Shown piece by piece: positions 45,999 to 54,339 of a stretch of DNA of 64,000 bases. The stretch spans positions 21,212 through 85,211 of the forward strand of contig CAXXSI010000003.1 in NCBI GenBank assembly GCA_963669285.2. The letters run 5' to 3'. Made by a program: the position numbers and the translations under genes. A model generated the notes under the pieces. That model searched no databases, was not told the origin of the DNA, and was given only the letters and a program-made list of their open reading frames with translations. Source of the DNA: JAWKWH01 sp963669285. Lineage in GTDB: Bacteria > Pseudomonadota > Alphaproteobacteria > Rhizobiales > Rhizobiaceae. Positions within the stretch are counted from its first letter, which is position 1. The number at the start of each line of letters is the position of its first letter.

Positions 45999-46714
45999 AC
46001 CTGCTGCAGGCCAGGGGGCTGACCAGGCGGTTCGGCGGCTTGCTTGCCGTATCGCATGTTGATTTTGCAATTCCAGCGGGACAGATACGCGCGCTTATCG
46101 GCCCGAACGGCGCCGGCAAGTCGACACTGGTCGGTTTGATCTCCGGACGGATATCGGCGACAGCCGGCACGGTCGAGTTCCAAGGCAGGGACATCACCCA
46201 TCTCCCGGCACATCGGCGCATCGCCGGCGGCATGGCCTACACCTTTCAGATTACCTCGGTCTATCCGCGACTGCCACTGGATGAGAACGTGGCGCTCGCC
46301 GTTCGCAGGGTATCGGGGTCGAACAGCGATGTGATCGACCGGGAGACTGAGGCCGCACTTGCCAGTGTCGGTCTTGCCGGCCGGCGGTATGAAACCGCCG
46401 GTGATTTGTCCTATGGCCACCAGCGCCTGCTCGAGATTGCCATGGGCCTGGCCCAAAAGCCCAAACTGCTCATACTGGACGAGCCGACGCAGGGGCTTGC
46501 CGACAGCGAGGTCGTCGAGTTCAAGACACTCATCCGATCCATGGCAGGCAACACGACCATCCTGCTCATCGAGCACAATATGGATGTAGTGATGGATACA
46601 GCTGATCTGGTGACCGTGCTGAACTTCGGCGAGATCCTCGCGGAAGGCACTCCCGACGAAATCAGCGGCAACCGGAATGTTCAGTCAGCCTATCTGGGGA
46701 CGGCCGATGCTTGA
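45986..46714 (+). CDS. branched-chain-type ABC transporter ATP-binding protein (LivG family)
   Basis: 242 residues from the ATG at 45986, inside the end of the permease gene; a GTG nine bases earlier is possible. Walker A GPNGAGKST, Q-loop region YTFQITSVYPRLPLDENVAL, signature LSYGHQRLLEIAMGL (the usual LivG variant of LSGGQ), Walker B LLILDEPTQGLAD and switch IEHNMDVVM. Shorter than the E. coli LivG, as in urea- and amide-type importers (UrtD-like). Confidence 0.92.
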   Translation: MAAVNLLQARGLTRRFGGLLAVSHVDFAIPAGQIRALIGPNGAGKSTLVGLISGRISATAGTVEFQGRDITHLPAHRRIAGGMAYTFQITSVYPRLPLDENVALAVRRVSGSNSDVIDRETEAALASVGLAGRRYETAGDLSYGHQRLLEIAMGLAQKPKLLILDEPTQGLADSEVVEFKTLIRSMAGNTTILLIEHNMDVVMDTADLVTVLNFGEILAEGTPDEISGNRNVQSAYLGTADA

Positions 46715-47402
46715 GGTCAGGCAGATAGATGCCGGGTATGGTGCGGCGCAGATCTTGAGGGGGATCTCGCTTTCGGTATCCGCCGGCGAAATCCTCTGCC
46801 TGTTGGGCCGCAACGGCGCCGGGAAGACAACGACGATGAAAGCGATCATGGGCTTGTTGCCGATTTCGAACGGCTCGATCACGCTCGACAACGAGGATAT
46901 ATCGCACCTGCCGGCATACGAGATCCCGCGCAAGGGAATTGGCTACATTCCGCAGGGCAGGAGGCTGTTTACCGAACTGACGGTCGCCGAAAATATCGAG
47001 ACGGGTCTTATGGTCAGCGGTGGCGGAACCAGGCTGCGCGAACGCGTGCTCGATATTTTCCCGCGCTTGCGCGAACGCCTCGATCAGGTTGCCGAAACGC
47101 TTTCGGGCGGTGAGCAACAGATGCTCACCACGGCGAGGGCGCTTTGCATCGAACCGAAGGTTTTGCTTCTCGATGAGCCGACCGAGGGTTTGCAGCCATC
47201 GATGATCGAGCAGATCAGACAGGTGGTATTACGATTGCGGGATGAGGGCGTCGCCATCATTCTCGTGGAGCAGCGTGTTGACGCAGTCCTGTCGGTCGCC
47301 GACCGTGTTGCCTTCATCGAAAATGGCCGCAACCGCGAGGTCGTCGACACCGAGGTTTTGCGCAAAGATCCATCGCTGCTGAAAAAGTACATGGCCGTTT
47401 GA
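46707..47402 (+). CDS. branched-chain-type ABC transporter ATP-binding protein (LivF family)
   Basis: 231 residues from the ATG at 46707, overlapping the previous gene by eight bases. Walker A GRNGAGKTT, Q-loop region GYIPQGRRLFTELTVAENIE, signature LSGGEQQMLTTARAL, Walker B LLLDEPTEGLQP and switch LVEQRVDAVL. Completes the binding protein-permease-permease-ATPase-ATPase cassette. Convergent with the lipoprotein gene at 47487. Confidence 0.92.
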   Translation: MLEVRQIDAGYGAAQILRGISLSVSAGEILCLLGRNGAGKTTTMKAIMGLLPISNGSITLDNEDISHLPAYEIPRKGIGYIPQGRRLFTELTVAENIETGLMVSGGGTRLRERVLDIFPRLRERLDQVAETLSGGEQQMLTTARALCIEPKVLLLDEPTEGLQPSMIEQIRQVVLRLRDEGVAIILVEQRVDAVLSVADRVAFIENGRNREVVDTEVLRKDPSLLKKYMAV

Positions 47403-47486
47403 AGTCGCTCATTGGACCGTATCGGCGCTTTCAGCTGATCTGCATGATCGTCGATCGGTTTTGCCCACGGTTTGCGGCACTCCGAA

Positions 47487-48092
47487 CTACTGAAGTACGT
47501 ATTTATTCTGCCCTTTTTCTTCCAAGATCCATTCATTCAGTTGCGCCACAACAGATTTCACCATGGTTTGGACGGGGTCACCGGAAATGGTGTCGATTGT
47601 TACGTGGGCGATGTTGCCAACCGCGCCAATCAGGTTGCCGCCATAAGGGTCTTCGTCCTCGACGGCAGCGACGGTTCTCGTTGCAACAACGTTGTTCTCG
47701 ATCGGGTTGACAATTTCCACTTTTGCAACGATCTCATCTGTCTTGCCGCGGAAATTACGCAGCCTGTGCGTGTCGATTTCGATCTCTTCCAGCGTAACCT
47801 TCATCACAACTGGCCGGTTCCCGGTGAAATGTGGAGTGATCGTAGCCGCAAGCTCTGTTTCGAACCGCTTTTTGACGTCAAGGCGCACATTGAGCACTTT
47901 TTGCGGGTCTTCCTTGAGGAATAATCTGGGCTGTCTGTCATTGTCGATATCCGGGGAAATCCTGACATCCACCAGGGTCAAGGCATAAAGATCGGTCAAG
48001 TTGGGTGTTCGCTTGAAGGTTGGCGATTGGCATGCCGATAGCGCGAAAGAAGATGCAATTGCCAATAATAATGCAGAGAGTGCTATGCGCAT
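47487..48092 (-). CDS. predicted lipoprotein of unknown function
   Basis: 201 residues with a type II signal peptide: hydrophobic MRIALSALLLAIASSFALSA then Cys21, giving lipobox LSAC. The mature part is alpha/beta with stretches such as LTLVDVRISPDI, RFETELAATITPHFTGNRPV and VMKVTLEEIEID, which resemble envelope lipoproteins that bind partner proteins or surfaces. I do not recognise the family. Monocistronic, convergent with the importer; its own upstream region is the long interval before the Crp/Fnr gene. Confidence 0.75.
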   Translation of the reverse strand: MRIALSALLLAIASSFALSACQSPTFKRTPNLTDLYALTLVDVRISPDIDNDRQPRLFLKEDPQKVLNVRLDVKKRFETELAATITPHFTGNRPVVMKVTLEEIEIDTHRLRNFRGKTDEIVAKVEIVNPIENNVVATRTVAAVEDEDPYGGNLIGAVGNIAHVTIDTISGDPVQTMVKSVVAQLNEWILEEKGQNKYVLQ

Positions 48093-48816
48093 GTCACGGT
48101 TCCAGTGGCCATCGCAGATACGCTCGGAAGCGCCGTAACGAAAAGAAGAAGAATCGAGACAGGATCTTGATGGCTATGTTGATTTATGAGAAATCCGGCT
48201 AGCACGAGGAAATGATGTTGTCCACATCGTTTCAACCGATAGTATATGCAAATAGCTTTCAAACGAGTGCCGATCTTCAAGGATATCTCGAATTGAAATC
48301 GCTTTCACATCAGGTCGAAATGGAAACTCCAAATGTACAAGATATTAGTTAAATATCATAAAAATAAATGAATATCGATACCAGTGAATCGATCGCATCT
48401 CAATACAAGGCATAGCTTTGAAAATCCGTTCTAGTCGTTGTGTGTTGCGCGATTGACCATCAGTGCTCCGGTAGGAAGAAACAATCAAGGGTAGTACATA
48501 GGCTGGAGCACCGGTCAAGCTTCAGTATGGGCGCGGGTGGCTGGATATCGATGAGGCCAGATCGGAGGTATCGAATGGCCGCCTTGGCTTGAGCCGGATG
48601 AGTTCTGGCAGGATACACATGGGCCGAGTCATGCGGCGCAGTTGTTTGATCGTGTGAAAGCACAAGCTGCATTCGAACCGGCGGCATGTTCAAGTTTGCA
48701 TAGTCAGGACGACCCCGCCGGAACGCCGGTCTCCATGCGGATTCGCTTGTCAGGCCGGGTTCGCCACGGTAGAAATCTCAGGTGTCGTGGGCAGCAACGT
48801 GAATGAGGTTTCTTCC
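48093..48816. other. 724-bp interval before the Crp/Fnr gene
   Basis: No gene that I can support. The left half (to about 48430) is AT-rich (for example around 48330-48380) and probably holds the promoter of the lipoprotein. The right half is GC-richer with short open frames lacking SD sequences or recognisable products. An inverted pair GTGCTCC / GGAGCAC sits at about 48462 and 48506. I found no clear Fnr-type box in it. Confidence 0.5.
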
Positions 48817-49542
48817 GTGAGTACATCACTTTCAAACGGAGACCTGGAAGTTGTTCGACATACCGCGTTGTTTGGCGGCTTGAGCGACAAGCTGCTTACG
48901 TCCCTTTTGAAAACGGCGATCCTGCAGAACGTTATGCCGGGTGAAATCCTGTTCATGCAGAGTGACAAGGTTGAAGCGTGCTTTGTCGTCCTTGATGGCT
49001 GGGTGAAGATCTACCGCCTCAACCAGTATGGCGACGAAGCGGTCATTGGTGTTTTCTCGCGAGGACAGAGCTTCGGCGAGGCGGCAGTGTTTTCCATGAG
49101 CAAGTATCCTGCAACGGCCGAAGCCGTGACCGAAGCCCAACTTCTCAGATTGCCGCGAAATGCATTGGTGAATTGTGTTCGCCAGAATCCGCAATATTCG
49201 TTTGGGATGCTTGCTTCGACATCTCAGCACCTGCACGATCTCGTGCGGCAAATCGAACAATTGAAGACGAATACCGGAACGCAGCGCGTTGCTCGGTTTC
49301 TAGCTTCATTGTGTCCGGTGGCGGAAGGCTCGTGCACGATCGGCCTGCCATACGACAAAGCTTTGATTGCGAGCCGTCTCGGCATGAAACCAGAAAGTCT
49401 GTCGCGGGCATTTGCGAGATTGCGCAATGTCGGGGTCAGGGTTGAGCAGAGCAGTGCCGCCATCAGCGATGTCAAGTTGTTGCGCGGCTATGCCGAGTAT
49501 GACCGAAATGACGCCGGGATACTGAGGAAGTATGAGCGATAA
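48817..49542 (+). CDS. Crp/Fnr-family regulator, Dnr/NnrR-like
   Basis: 241 residues from the GTG at 48817, preceded by GAGG eight bases away; GTG codons at 48787 and 48799 are alternatives with weaker signals. cNMP-binding-like N-terminal domain (VRHTALFGGLSDKLLTSLLK, IYRLNQYGDEAVIGVFSRGQ, FGEAAVF) and C-terminal helix-turn-helix (LIASRLGMKPESLSRAFARL). The recognition helix has ExxSR (ESLSR), which in Fnr relatives reads TTGA half-sites. There is no N-terminal Cys cluster, so it is not an oxygen-sensing Fnr; Dnr/NnrR proteins sense NO. Three matching boxes lie at the nor and nir operons. Confidence 0.85.
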   Translation: MSTSLSNGDLEVVRHTALFGGLSDKLLTSLLKTAILQNVMPGEILFMQSDKVEACFVVLDGWVKIYRLNQYGDEAVIGVFSRGQSFGEAAVFSMSKYPATAEAVTEAQLLRLPRNALVNCVRQNPQYSFGMLASTSQHLHDLVRQIEQLKTNTGTQRVARFLASLCPVAEGSCTIGLPYDKALIASRLGMKPESLSRAFARLRNVGVRVEQSSAAISDVKLLRGYAEYDRNDAGILRKYER

Positions 49543-50131
49543 ACGGCTGGCACGGGTTCTGTCGGCAATCGATGACGCCAATGCCCGGGATCCCAACTCA
49601 GTGGACGATGGTGGCACACCGCGGCCCGCGGAGCTCGTGTACGGCGAGCGGATGTCGGCAAAATTGCAGCAATTCTGCAGCGATGCAACGGACCATCTGC
49701 GTATCGCCGTTCGCGGGCAACATATCGAGCGTTGGAAAAGGCCGCGCGCCGACTATCCGGCCGGGCGCCAAGGCTATTTGAAATGGCGTAGCGAACTGAA
49801 AGCCAATCATGCCGAACGCACCGGCGAACTGATGCGGCAGGAAGGTTACGACGAGACGTCCATCGAGCGAGTTTCCGCTCTTGTCAACAAGCAGGGAATA
49901 AAGCGCGATAGCGAATCCCAGACACTCGAAGATGTTGCCTGCCTGGTTTTCCTGGAATTCTACGCAGCCGATTTCATCGACAAACATGATGATGAGAAGG
50001 TTATCGGGATACTGGAAAAAACTGCCCGCAAAATGTCACCGCAAGGCTTGACGGCTGCGGCCGAACTGGAGCTCTCCGATCGCCTTGGCAGCCTGCTACT
50101 GACTGCGTTGGGCAAAAACCGGAAACACTGA
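49532..50131 (+). CDS. DUF4202-family protein
   Basis: 199 residues. The sequence fits DUF4202: the opening IDDANARDPNSVDDGGTPRP, ELVYGERMSAKLQQF, then RGQHIERWKRPRADYPAGRQ and LEDVACLVFLEFYAADFIDK. The His/Asp pattern recalls HD-type or ERAP-like helical proteins, but no activity is known. It overlaps the Crp/Fnr gene by 11 bases, so it is co-expressed with the regulator. Its end abuts the convergent hemerythrin gene with no gap. Confidence 0.82.
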   Translation: MSDKRLARVLSAIDDANARDPNSVDDGGTPRPAELVYGERMSAKLQQFCSDATDHLRIAVRGQHIERWKRPRADYPAGRQGYLKWRSELKANHAERTGELMRQEGYDETSIERVSALVNKQGIKRDSESQTLEDVACLVFLEFYAADFIDKHDDEKVIGILEKTARKMSPQGLTAAAELELSDRLGSLLLTALGKNRKH

Positions 50132-50530
50132 TCAGACGCCCAACATGCCGTGCAGGCGCGCGTCCTTGGTCTTGAAATGGTCGACGAACCAGTCGCGCAC
50201 CGCTCCCGCCAGAGCCGTTTCATAGTCCGCAAACTGGTCTTCCTCGAAACTGTCCATGATGTCGCGCATGTCGTCCAGCAACTTTTCGTGGTCCGCCTTG
50301 TGCTCGGCATATTGGTCGTAACTGTATTTGCGCATGATGGTTTCTTCTAAGGCGAAATGCGCGGAAATGCGTGCAAAGACCTCGCCGAGAAACGCGCTGA
50401 CATTGTTCTTATCGGCTTCGCTGCCCAACTGAGCGTGAAGCTGGTTGATGAGGTCGACAAGCTCGCGATGTTCGTGGTCGACGTCGCTTACTCCGGTTTC
50501 GAATTCCGACCGCCACTCGATCAACGCCAT
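50132..50530 (-). CDS. bacteriohemerythrin
   Basis: 132 residues with all seven diiron ligands of single-domain hemerythrins: H21, H58-x3-E62, H77-x3-H81 and H118-x4-D123. It binds oxygen reversibly and, in some bacteria, NO; either activity would suit a denitrifier by delivering or scavenging gas. It is the last gene of the minus-strand operon beginning at 56805, nine bases after the preceding gene. Confidence 0.92.
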   Translation of the reverse strand: MALIEWRSEFETGVSDVDHEHRELVDLINQLHAQLGSEADKNNVSAFLGEVFARISAHFALEETIMRKYSYDQYAEHKADHEKLLDDMRDIMDSFEEDQFADYETALAGAVRDWFVDHFKTKDARLHGMLGV

Positions 50531-50539
50531 TTGACACTC

Positions 50540-51043
50540 CTACCTGAAATTGAAGCCACCGGAATCAGCTTTGAAATCCACGGCCAGGTTCTGGAACGGT
50601 TCGAGCACGGCCTGATGCGTGGCCTCGTAATCGAATCCGCTTTCCCGCTTGCTGTCTCGTAGGCGGGCGGTGATTGTGTGTTCGCCGGCCGGTACCATCA
50701 GTTTCTGGTATGTCCGGGCGGGTCCGTCATTCGACAGGCCGGTGGCCGGGAGAAGTTCATCATACAACACTTCTCCGTCCACCGAGAGTTGAATGTGAGC
50801 GTCAATCCGTTCGCGGCCACAGGTGTTGGGTCGGCGCTCATTGGGGGGCAATTTGGCGATTTCCTTCGATGTCAGTATGCGGCAATCGACCTCTCGCGCG
50901 GCGCCGTGCGCAAAACTGAGCTTTATCTGCGCCATCCCGTCGGGAAATTGCTGATAGACCGGTTGGTTGGAGAAGTAACCGACAAACGCGCAGAATGCAG
51001 CGAAGAACACAAACTGACCGATATATTGCGGAATGCTAGGCAT
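50540..51043 (-). CDS. uncharacterised membrane-anchored protein of the nor-type operon
   Basis: 167 residues from the ATG at 51043; the frame is open further but that part is antisense-like and overlaps the upstream gene more than needed. One N-terminal helix (PQYIGQFVFFAAFCAFVGYF) and a periplasmic beta-rich domain with QIKLSFAHGAAREVDCRILT and VDGEVLYDELLPATGL, plus AGEHTITARLRDS. Two Cys (about 55 and 74). I do not recognise a family; it may be an assembly factor or accessory subunit. Its start overlaps the end of the cytochrome b fusion by eight bases. Confidence 0.7.
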   Translation of the reverse strand: MPSIPQYIGQFVFFAAFCAFVGYFSNQPVYQQFPDGMAQIKLSFAHGAAREVDCRILTSKEIAKLPPNERRPNTCGRERIDAHIQLSVDGEVLYDELLPATGLSNDGPARTYQKLMVPAGEHTITARLRDSKRESGFDYEATHQAVLEPFQNLAVDFKADSGGFNFR

Positions 51044-52616
51044 CAATCGGCTCCAACGGCTTCTCTTTGCGGTCATTGGGCGCTTCCGGGCCGCGCCGAA
51101 CAGGTCTCTGCGCCAGATCATCGGCGAACTGCTTGAGCACATCACGGAGTTTACCCCCACCTGATGGGCCAACCCACGCCAGCTTGATACGGTCACGCGG
51201 AACACGATTGCGCAGGAACGGATCGCGTTCTCGGTTCAGCCTTTGTTCGGTCCAGTCGATGCCGAACCGCGCGTTACATGCGTTCTTGCGGCAGCCGGTC
51301 AAAACGACACCGTCGGCCAGATTGCGGCTAAGCACGTAATCGATGAAAGATGGCGGCAATTGGCCGACGCAGGCAAGCGAGACCACACCGACGGATTCCG
51401 AAGCGAAATCCTTCATAACCGGCCCCTTGTCGCATCCATACATGATGATGCGCGCAGGACCCGTCAAGTCGCGGCCGGCCTCTTCGGTTTGCTTGCGAAG
51501 TTGCGCAATTGGCATATCGGGCATGTCGATACCCGGCGATAGTTCCGATAAACGCCGAAATGGCGTCGATGTCGGGCATGATCCGGCACATATCCCGCAA
51601 GAGACGCAATAGGTTGGATTGACAATCGGTTCCCGCTCGAAAGGCAGGTCATCGGTTCGGGCAACCATTGAGATGGCATTGTAGGGGCAGTCGTTGAAAC
51701 AGCGGGAGCAACCATTGCAATTGGCTAGATCCACCTCTGCCGGCCGGGCACGCTTCATCGGCGGCAACCATGGTATGGCAATCATGATGACCAGGAGGCA
51801 GATGCTCATTCCCCAGGTTACGCTTCCAGGCAGCGTCTCCAGCAACGGAAACAATGGTAGATAAAACCAGTCCAAGCCGACCTTTGCCGGCACCACCGCC
51901 AAATCGGCCGGCGCCTGGCTGAGGGCCGGATGCACGAGCGACAGCACCATCAGGGCGCCAAAGGTCGAAAACGCCAGACCGCGCGGCGGATTGATGCGTG
52001 ATTTGGCAACGCGCTGAAGGTGCACCCACAACATGGCAAGCGCAATCAACGGGATTGCGATATGCATGAAGATCATCAGGGTGAAGAACCGGCTTTCCAG
52101 CGCGTCTGGGGATAGGAAGTTCCGGGCGATCGGTTCGCCAAAAATCGGCAACATGTCGAGCCATTCGGTCGACACGATGGCCACATACTGGGCCAGTTGG
52201 TCCCAGACGAGCCAGTAGCCACTGATCCCGGCGATGAACACCATCACCATGATGGGCACCCCGGTCACCCAGCTGAACCAGCGAACGCCGCGATAGCGGT
52301 CACGTGCGAATTCACGAGTGAGGTGCAGCAGCATCACGACGACAAGCGCATCTGAAGCGTAGCGGTGCAAGCTGCGCATGATACCGGCGAGGTACCATTG
52401 TTCGTGCGTCATATACTCGATCGATTCATAGGCGTTGTGCACGCCGGTATCGAAAAAGATGTAGACATAGATGCCGCTGACCGAGACGATCCAGTAAAAG
52501 AAGAATCCCAACGCCCCGAGGTTGAGCAACGGATTCCAAGCGGGCGGGAATGCCTTTTCGAGCAATCCTTCCAGTAAATCAAAGCCCCGACGCAGCGGCC
52601 ACCGGACCAGATTCAT
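51036..52616 (-). CDS. cytochrome b / 2[4Fe-4S] ferredoxin / MvhD-like fusion protein
   Basis: 526 residues in three parts. Residues 10-285: cytochrome b with two bis-His hemes, His pairs 14 apart in two helices (H84/H98 and H185/H199), as in QcrB/PetB, plus extra helices. Residues 295-350: two [4Fe-4S] motifs (C300-C303-C306-C310 and C337-C340-C343-C347). Residues 385-505: a hydrogenase/heterodisulfide-reductase delta (MvhD)-like domain with C395, C416, C442 and C447. The design implies electron transfer between quinol and iron-sulfur centres on the cytoplasmic side. Partner is unknown. ATGA overlap with the Sco gene before it. Confidence 0.85.
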   Translation of the reverse strand: MNLVRWPLRRGFDLLEGLLEKAFPPAWNPLLNLGALGFFFYWIVSVSGIYVYIFFDTGVHNAYESIEYMTHEQWYLAGIMRSLHRYASDALVVVMLLHLTREFARDRYRGVRWFSWVTGVPIMVMVFIAGISGYWLVWDQLAQYVAIVSTEWLDMLPIFGEPIARNFLSPDALESRFFTLMIFMHIAIPLIALAMLWVHLQRVAKSRINPPRGLAFSTFGALMVLSLVHPALSQAPADLAVVPAKVGLDWFYLPLFPLLETLPGSVTWGMSICLLVIMIAIPWLPPMKRARPAEVDLANCNGCSRCFNDCPYNAISMVARTDDLPFEREPIVNPTYCVSCGICAGSCPTSTPFRRLSELSPGIDMPDMPIAQLRKQTEEAGRDLTGPARIIMYGCDKGPVMKDFASESVGVVSLACVGQLPPSFIDYVLSRNLADGVVLTGCRKNACNARFGIDWTEQRLNRERDPFLRNRVPRDRIKLAWVGPSGGGKLRDVLKQFADDLAQRPVRRGPEAPNDRKEKPLEPIDA

Positions 52617-53413
52617 GAATGGGTGCTCCCGTTTGATCCACTCGTTGGCCGAAACTCGCGTACCAGCGAGATCAACACCAAAGACAGGCAGGCTATACCG
52701 ATCGCGATACCAATGAAAAGCGAGTAATTGAAGTAATAGCGGCCGGTGTTGGGATTGTAGACCGTACAGAACAATTTGATGCGCTCGGTAATCCCGGCAA
52801 TGGTCAAAATATCGCGGCGCCGGTCGAACAATAGGTCCTTTAACGGCTCAACGACGGTTGGCGGATTGAAGACGCCGCCACGTATCTGCTGATAGATCCG
52901 CCCCTGCGCATCCACCACGCTGACTTGGGCCATATGATCAAAACCGCCAGCCGACGGGATAATCGTAAACCCGACCGCATCGGCGAGCTTTTCGACCGTT
53001 CCCTGATCGCCCGAAAGAAACAGCCAGTTTGGCAAATCGATACCTCTGGATCGGGCAAACGAGCGCATGCGCTCAGGCGTATCGTAGCGTGTATTGAAGC
53101 CGACCGTAATCGTCGTGAAACTATCGATGCCCAATGCTTCCTGACCAATTTCAATAGCCGGGCGCAAATTCTCGATGATAGCCGGGCATGAATCGGTGCA
53201 ACCGGTATAAACCAGAGAAATCAGCAGCGGTTTTCCCCGAAGTTCGGTCAGGTTGATCTGGCGTCCTTCGGTATCGGTAAGGGTCATAGACGGTAAAAGC
53301 CGGCCGATCGCGTCATTGGAACGTGCGATAGCCTGTTCTTCGGGCGTTGGCCTTGCTGCACTTGCCGGAAAGACCAGAAATACAACCGTGAGCAAGCACA
53401 CGGCGAGCTTCAT
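52613..53413 (-). CDS. SCO1/SenC-family copper chaperone
   Basis: 266 residues with an N-terminal signal sequence and a C-terminal transmembrane helix (about 231-252), an unusual arrangement. Thioredoxin fold with copper ligands C72-x3-C76 in TGCTDSCP and H160 in GGFDHMAQVSVVD. Sco proteins deliver copper to the CuA site of subunit II, here presumably that of the protein encoded at 56089. Its start and stop overlap its neighbours by four bases each. Corresponds to the senC of norSY-senC clusters described in nitrifiers. Confidence 0.9.
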   Translation of the reverse strand: MKLAVCLLTVVFLVFPASAARPTPEEQAIARSNDAIGRLLPSMTLTDTEGRQINLTELRGKPLLISLVYTGCTDSCPAIIENLRPAIEIGQEALGIDSFTTITVGFNTRYDTPERMRSFARSRGIDLPNWLFLSGDQGTVEKLADAVGFTIIPSAGGFDHMAQVSVVDAQGRIYQQIRGGVFNPPTVVEPLKDLLFDRRRDILTIAGITERIKLFCTVYNPNTGRYYFNYSLFIGIAIGIACLSLVLISLVREFRPTSGSNGSTHS

Positions 53414-54303
53414 ATGAATGCCCCGACAGCCCTGTCAGCAATTGCTGCAGCAAGCAGCAGACATAGTTGCAGCAGCGACGCAAGGAAGTTCCGCAGCGCC
53501 TGGCTGCGCTCTGGGCGGATCACCAGCGCGATGCTGCGCCAGGTGAAGATGGCTCCGCCGATCGATGCGCCCGCAAGATAGATCAAGCCCATGCCGTACC
53601 AGGCGGGAATGAGTGCGATCAGCGACAATGCCACGGTATGCGCGAGAATGACCCAGGCACACAATTGATCGCCAACAACGACGGGTAACATTGGAACTTT
53701 CGCGCGCGCATAGTCGTCGCCGGCAAACATTGCCAAACTCCAGAAATGCGGAGGTGTCCACAGGAACAACACAAGCGTCAGCAGCAGCCCTGCTGTCCCG
53801 ATCGCCGGATCAATTGCAGCAGCGCCGGCCAGTACGGCAAAACTGCCTGCCAATCCGCCAATGACGATGTTGGTCCAGGACCGGCGTTTCAGCCATACGG
53901 TGTAGATCACTGCATAGGTAAAAGCGCCCAGAAACGTATAAAGCGCAGCCCACCAGTTGGTCGCCAGGCCGGCCAGCAGGACAGCAAAGCCCTGCACAGC
54001 GATGATAATGGCCAGCCAGGTTGTGTCAGCGCTGAATTTACCGGTTACGAACGGCCGGTTGGCCGTCCGTTTCATGCGGGCATCGAGATCGTGCTCAACC
54101 CACTGATTGAATGCACCGGCGCTTCCGGCCGCCAGAAACACGGCGATGGCCAGGAGAGCGAGTGGTCCCAATCCGGGCGAGGGGGCATCGACCACTGCCA
54201 TGCCGCCGATTGCGCTCAGCATGATCGCGACCGCAATCCTCGGTTTGAACACCATAATGGCGTCGCGAATAGTCGAGTCGCGTTGCATTGTGATGTCAGT
54301 CAT
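53410..54303 (-). CDS. cyoE: protoheme IX farnesyltransferase (heme O synthase)
   Basis: 297 residues, UbiA-family prenyltransferase with about nine helices. Asp-rich motif NQWVEHDLDARMKRTANRP and second motif region WTPPHFWSLAMFAGDDYARA. It adds a farnesyl group to heme B to make heme O. Its place in this operon suggests that the oxidase-like subunit I needs heme O or A, or that it comes from an aa3-type ancestor. A housekeeping copy is probably elsewhere in the genome (inference). Confidence 0.93.
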   Translation of the reverse strand: MTDITMQRDSTIRDAIMVFKPRIAVAIMLSAIGGMAVVDAPSPGLGPLALLAIAVFLAAGSAGAFNQWVEHDLDARMKRTANRPFVTGKFSADTTWLAIIIAVQGFAVLLAGLATNWWAALYTFLGAFTYAVIYTVWLKRRSWTNIVIGGLAGSFAVLAGAAAIDPAIGTAGLLLTLVLFLWTPPHFWSLAMFAGDDYARAKVPMLPVVVGDQLCAWVILAHTVALSLIALIPAWYGMGLIYLAGASIGGAIFTWRSIALVIRPERSQALRNFLASLLQLCLLLAAAIADRAVGAFI

Positions 54304-54339
54304 CGAACTGCTCCTAACAACACTCGTTGGGCGCCCGGA

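Noticed and set aside
48460..48693. Possible small gene or transposase remnant in the interval before the Crp/Fnr gene
   Set aside because: No recognisable domain on either strand, no SD, and no inverted repeats or target duplication around it.
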